This document shows positions 60,378 through 64,000 of a stretch of 64,000 nucleotides of DNA, one piece after another. The DNA comes from Phaeodactylum tricornutum CCAP 1055/1 (lineage: Eukaryota > Bacillariophyta > Bacillariophyceae > Surirellales > Neidiaceae): the NCBI RefSeq assembly GCF_000150955.2, contig NC_011681.1, positions 47,501-111,500 on the forward strand, written 5' to 3'. The translations under genes and the position numbers were made by a program. How positions within the stretch are numbered: position 1 is the stretch's first letter; each line of letters begins with the position of its first letter. Under the pieces are notes generated by a model that had not been told where the DNA came from, ran no database searches, and worked only from the letters and a program-made list of their open reading frames with translations.

Positions 60378-62597
60378 TTATTCTTTTTCTATCCGAGTCG
60401 GAATAGAAATTGTATCCATTATTGTATCTACCGAGAGATCGCCTTTGCTTTGGGCTCTTTTGTCCGTAGCGTCTCTATCAAGTCGCTTTCTCTTGCGATC
60501 CCGTTTCTTCTTTGGAGCTCGATCAGCGAGGTCTTTCTCGACCATATCCTTAAGCCACTGTTCCCTCTGCAGTTGTTTTTTGACAATGCTACTCCACTCG
60601 CTATAGCCGACTTCGTTGTATTCCCGGACGGAGCAGACATCCAGAACATTTCGTCCCATGGAGTTTCCCGTCAAACGATGCATTCCTTCGGAAAGCTCCA
60701 CTACTAGCTTCTCTCTATCTCCCATGTCAACGAGCCTTCGAAAAAGTTTGATCACGGAGTGGTGGCCGACACGATCTGCCGCCAGACCAACCCATCGACC
60801 TTGTAACTTCTTCAGTATTCGCTTCAAAGCGGTAGAGAAGTGTGCTTCTTGGACCGGCCCCTCCAAAACACCGTCCCATATACATCTGCTTCCGAGACCA
60901 TCCTTTGCAAGTAGTTCCAAGTCGTCCTGTTCAAGTTTATCGGCAATACCAAGTAATACCTCTTCGCAGTATTTAGCTTCGAATCGAAGTAAGTGAAATA
61001 GAGTCCGTGTGCCAGCTACATCCAAAGTCAAGTGTCCGCCGGTTTCTTCAGCTTTTTTCATATTCAGAAGCTTGGGTACGCAGCCAACCAATCCATTGGA
61101 TTTTGATTGCACTTCGCCAGCAATAACGAAGCCTTCGCGAATGACCTTTAAGGTGGCCTTCTGGATTCCGGGGAACCTAGCTGCCATCTCTGTCAACCGC
61201 CATAGAATGCCACGTCGACGATTGGATCCTCGAATAACGTAGCCATTGACAACAAGAGGTGCGACGACTTCGAGGAACTTTTCAGCCTGCTTTTCATTTC
61301 GAATTGTTGCAAGAGCGCTTTGTATTACAAAGTTACTGACGTCGTGCTCTACAAATTCTTGGAGACTCTGCTTCGACAGGAAGCCCCCGACTTCCAGAAT
61401 GGATTCGTAGAACTCGTCCGAACTTAATCGCAAAACGGTCTCCAGGATGTGTGACCCTCGAGTTTCCCCGGATAGACCATAAATTACATCAGGCGCCCAT
61501 TTTTGTTCGCTAGTCGAATCTTGCCAGCAGAGTAATCGTTTTGCTAAATTGTGGGCTTGTGATCCAGCGACGAACTTGGGCTCCGGTTGCAGTATGCTCA
61601 AATGATGATCTACTCTTCGTTCCGACCCAGATTCTTCTAGGTTCCGAGCTTTCGTCTTACATTCGCCTACTGCTGCTGAATATGTCAGTACTCGTAAAAT
61701 CACAATGAGGAGCGGGCTTGCACTTGCATTACAGGCCAGGTGTTGCAGATCACCAGGCTCTCGTACTTGATTGCCAGAAATAGCGCTAACCAATTGCTCC
61801 AGAGAATTTCGTATCCTCTCATCGGACGTCGACACCCGAGAGTTTGATATATATTTCAAATACTGGTGTAAATTGCTCTGAGAAGATTCCTTGGCATACG
61901 GCGCAGCAGATTTTGATTTCTTCCGTTTCGGCTTCACCTTTCCTCGGCGTATCGGTCCTTGGCTCCCGAATGAGCCAGGTTGTTGAACAACTTTGACTCC
62001 GCCAAGAATACATACGAGTGACCGTAAAACATGTGAGCCACAGATGTGGATAGCCAAGTCATCAGTAAAGGGGACAATCTCTTCCACGATCTGCAAAAGA
62101 AGTTCGGCCAGTGACGGCAATTCCTCATTTACCAAGTCGAGCGGTGGGGCCTCGCGATGACTAGCCAAATCGATCTCAGAATGCGACGTAGCCGCCAACT
62201 CTAAGATTGTCTGTAAAACGTGCGATCCATATCGGTGTGTTGATAAGTGAAGAGCATATCCCGTTGTTCCAAAGAGAAGCTTTCGAATCGCGATCTCCGA
62301 ATGTGGCCCAGCAATATGAGCCAATACTTCGATAGCTTCGGCGGCTACTTCATCCCCCGCCAAAGATGCAATTTCATTGCGAATTTCGTCAATGGCAGAC
62401 AATGCTGCAGCCAACATGTGGGGGTACTCTACGGTTTCTTCCGTATCGTTGGGCTGTGCGAGAAAAACGGTAATTTGGTCGAAGGCTGCGTGAAGATCCA
62501 AAGGAAGTGAACGTAGGTATGCAATAGTATCGGCGTCTGGTCGACGGGGTCGATTGTATTCGCCTTCAACCTTTCCAACATCTTGTTTAACCGTCAT
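60378..62597 (-). CDS. NOP9-like pumilio-repeat protein (ribosome biogenesis)
   Basis: 739 residues from ATG 62597, no intron needed. NOP9 is a nucleolar Puf-type protein needed for 18S rRNA maturation. Puf-like repeats appear across the chain: YGSHVLQTILEL (about 122-134), CGSHVLRSLVCI, RGSHILETVLRL, VSNFVIQSALAT, LGSRCIWDGVLE, VGHHSVIKLFRR and MGRNVLDVCSVRE. A basic insert (KVKPKRKKSKS) lies near residue 220 and a basic C-terminus (KKKRDRKRKRLDR) fits nucleolar localisation. Spacing and length (600-750 residues) match NOP9 better than cytoplasmic pumilio or PUM3 proteins. Confidence 0.85.
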   Translation of the reverse strand: MTVKQDVGKVEGEYNRPRRPDADTIAYLRSLPLDLHAAFDQITVFLAQPNDTEETVEYPHMLAAALSAIDEIRNEIASLAGDEVAAEAIEVLAHIAGPHSEIAIRKLLFGTTGYALHLSTHRYGSHVLQTILELAATSHSEIDLASHREAPPLDLVNEELPSLAELLLQIVEEIVPFTDDLAIHICGSHVLRSLVCILGGVKVVQQPGSFGSQGPIRRGKVKPKRKKSKSAAPYAKESSQSNLHQYLKYISNSRVSTSDERIRNSLEQLVSAISGNQVREPGDLQHLACNASASPLLIVILRVLTYSAAVGECKTKARNLEESGSERRVDHHLSILQPEPKFVAGSQAHNLAKRLLCWQDSTSEQKWAPDVIYGLSGETRGSHILETVLRLSSDEFYESILEVGGFLSKQSLQEFVEHDVSNFVIQSALATIRNEKQAEKFLEVVAPLVVNGYVIRGSNRRRGILWRLTEMAARFPGIQKATLKVIREGFVIAGEVQSKSNGLVGCVPKLLNMKKAEETGGHLTLDVAGTRTLFHLLRFEAKYCEEVLLGIADKLEQDDLELLAKDGLGSRCIWDGVLEGPVQEAHFSTALKRILKKLQGRWVGLAADRVGHHSVIKLFRRLVDMGDREKLVVELSEGMHRLTGNSMGRNVLDVCSVREYNEVGYSEWSSIVKKQLQREQWLKDMVEKDLADRAPKKKRDRKRKRLDRDATDKRAQSKGDLSVDTIMDTISIPTRIEKE

Positions 62598-63879
62598 GCG
62601 TTACCTGTTCTAATCCAGCCGATTGCGTTTCAGATTTGCAAGTGATGCATGAAAGGAACACTCACTGTAAAACTACTTTTGACTTGACTGTGAATATTCT
62701 TTGACTCTCTCTCGGTACCGTGTTCCGAACATGTTGGTTGGTGTTGCAGCTCGGTTCGATGCATTGCGCGTCTGTCTGTCGCAAGGTATGGCAATCCGTG
62801 ACACTATCAAGTCTTGGGAACCGCTTTATCTCATCGAATTCGTAGCAAGCTTTTTGTCGACTTGTATTTGGAAGGGCACGCATATTGCTGTTGTTGATCA
62901 GGTGGTCACTACCTCTCATCTTTGGTACCAACTAGCTAGAGTAATATTTCGCTCCGTAGCTGTACTTTGTTCGTCATCAACTCCCATTTTTACATTCGAT
63001 AAAGTAGATGATGGCCTCACCGAACTGTTTATCTTAATGTAAGAGAGGACCGACCCCCACCCCTACTTAGAAAATGTGACATTTCTGGTCTATCGCGTCG
63101 ACGACAGAACCTGACAGTGATTTACCGGTACGTTATTGACCTCTGTGCCAATGCAGTATGCCACACGATTCTTCTAGCTAGGCTTTTCCAAGGCAAGGAA
63201 GGAATACCGTCAGGCAACTATGATAGACTATTCATAGGCTAACGATCTCTGGGAATAGCGATAGCAATATCTTTTCGAGTAGAAATCGGCCCTTTTTTTG
63301 CTGAGCGGTCTCGCAAGATGGGGGCGAAGCGTCCCAAGATCAAACAAGAAATGACTCCACAAATCAATCTATATATGCAACGTTTCTCGACCGATTCATA
63401 GAAAGACTTCATCAGACTGTATGAAAAGGAATCGGGAAAGTCTATGCCAATGTTCGACATATTCTACAGGTAAACTGCGAACAATATTCAAAATTATGCT
63501 TGATGACTATTATAATCAAAGGTACCAGCCGAAGCAGGCAAGATACGTTTGCAGTACAGCAAAGTCCGATTTGTCTAGTAGGTCTTTTTGCTACAGCAGT
63601 CAAGATCGTGCCAAATCGGTTAATATTAACTGTAAATCACTAGAGTCGAAAGGAAGATGAGTCAAAATATTCCTTTTAATTAAGCACAGGGCCAAATGTC
63701 TCTTTTAACTTATGATCGCATATCCACGACCACGTGCAAAATAATGACCTTTAAATTCAATACTCCCTACCAATATTCCTCCTTCCTATTTGTCGAATCC
63801 CATATCTCATCACCTTTCCCACAGATTGCGTAATTTTGATGCAGACAGCTTTTTGTTGTCCAGTAGAAATCCGAACACC
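62598..63879. other. 1.3-kb divergent intergenic region
   Basis: Upstream of NOP9 it carries TCACTGTAAAAC at about 62662 and TTGACTGTGAA at 62684-62694. An open plus-strand frame to 63042 (first ATG 62731, 104 codons) has no recognisable domain and is not called. After 63050 the DNA is AT-rich with no feature seen. Confidence 0.55.
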
Positions 63880-64000
63880 ATGCGCACCCAAGGCAGCAAA
63901 CACTCGCATGCCTTTGTGCTGTTCCTTTGCGCAGTTTGTGGCTTGGTGCAAGCCGCTTCAGCCGTGGGAGCTGACTTCTTTGGGTTAAGCTGTGGAAATG
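63880..64000 (+). CDS. Start of a secreted or plastid-targeted protein, cut by window end
   Basis: From the ATG at 63880 the frame is open for 40 codons to the window edge. It reads MRTQGSKHSHAFVLFLCAVCG, then LVQAASAVGADFFGLSCGN. The basic start, hydrophobic core (about 11-24) and small-residue AASA-V site are a textbook signal peptide. Nothing can be said about the mature protein. An intron or an early stop just beyond the window is possible. Confidence 0.55.
   Translation, partial: MRTQGSKHSHAFVLFLCAVCGLVQAASAVGADFFGLSCGN

Noticed and set aside
62731-63042. Plus-strand open frame of 104 codons after NOP9
   Set aside because: No recognisable domain, no leader and no codon pattern support; it lies in the divergent promoter region, where the long frame starts at a non-ATG codon.

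Overview
This window looks like nuclear DNA of a pennate diatom, most likely Phaeodactylum tricornutum or a close relative. The basis is Copia elements resembling the diatom CoDi lineages, intron-poor genes with short GT-AG introns of about 50-120 bases, secretory or plastid-type leaders, and a eukaryotic gene set. The species is an inference; no database was searched.

The left 27 kb is almost entirely mobile DNA. It opens with a young, whole-looking Copia element (minus strand, positions 1-7518, cut by the window edge) beside older LTR scraps. Next comes a 2.7-kb DNA transposon (8819-11493) with 16-base inverted ends. Its coding arms resemble piggyBac-type ends, and between them lies an antisense fragment of a host HSP110 chaperone gene. 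A single host gene follows (11731-13134, METTL13-like methyltransferase), then about 5 kb of AT-rich gene-free DNA full of local duplications. From 18141 to 25620 lies an insertion stack: a broken MULE transposase carrying a tandemly multiplied stretch of its catalytic domain, split first by a solo LTR and then by an 878-bp-LTR Copia element with a clear 5-bp target duplication, and ended by another LTR remnant.

From 27.9 kb rightwards the sequence becomes gene-dense, with genes on both strands and intergenic gaps mostly below 1.5 kb. Genes with a recognisable family are an ER-type glycerol-3-phosphate acyltransferase, a CDP-diacylglycerol synthase, a branched-chain aminotransferase, an MFS transporter, a GNAT acetyltransferase, a CCB2/CCB4-like cytochrome b6f assembly factor, a GARP/SHAQKYF Myb factor, a PRMT10-like arginine methyltransferase, a NOP9-like pumilio protein and a RING-TPR protein. 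Four further genes have no recognised family.

Two functional themes stand out, both inferred from family membership. The acyltransferase and the CDP-DAG synthase, about 4 kb apart, act at the first and a later step of phosphatidate metabolism. Three predicted type-II or signal-anchored glycosyltransferases lie within 11.5 kb (43004-54443). Two are paralogues of nearly equal length with DPD motifs at the same residue number, and the third is fucosyltransferase-like. The window ends inside the signal peptide of a new plus-strand gene.

Several long open frames begin at non-ATG codons. I used the first plausible in-frame ATG or a spliced start, and say so where this matters.
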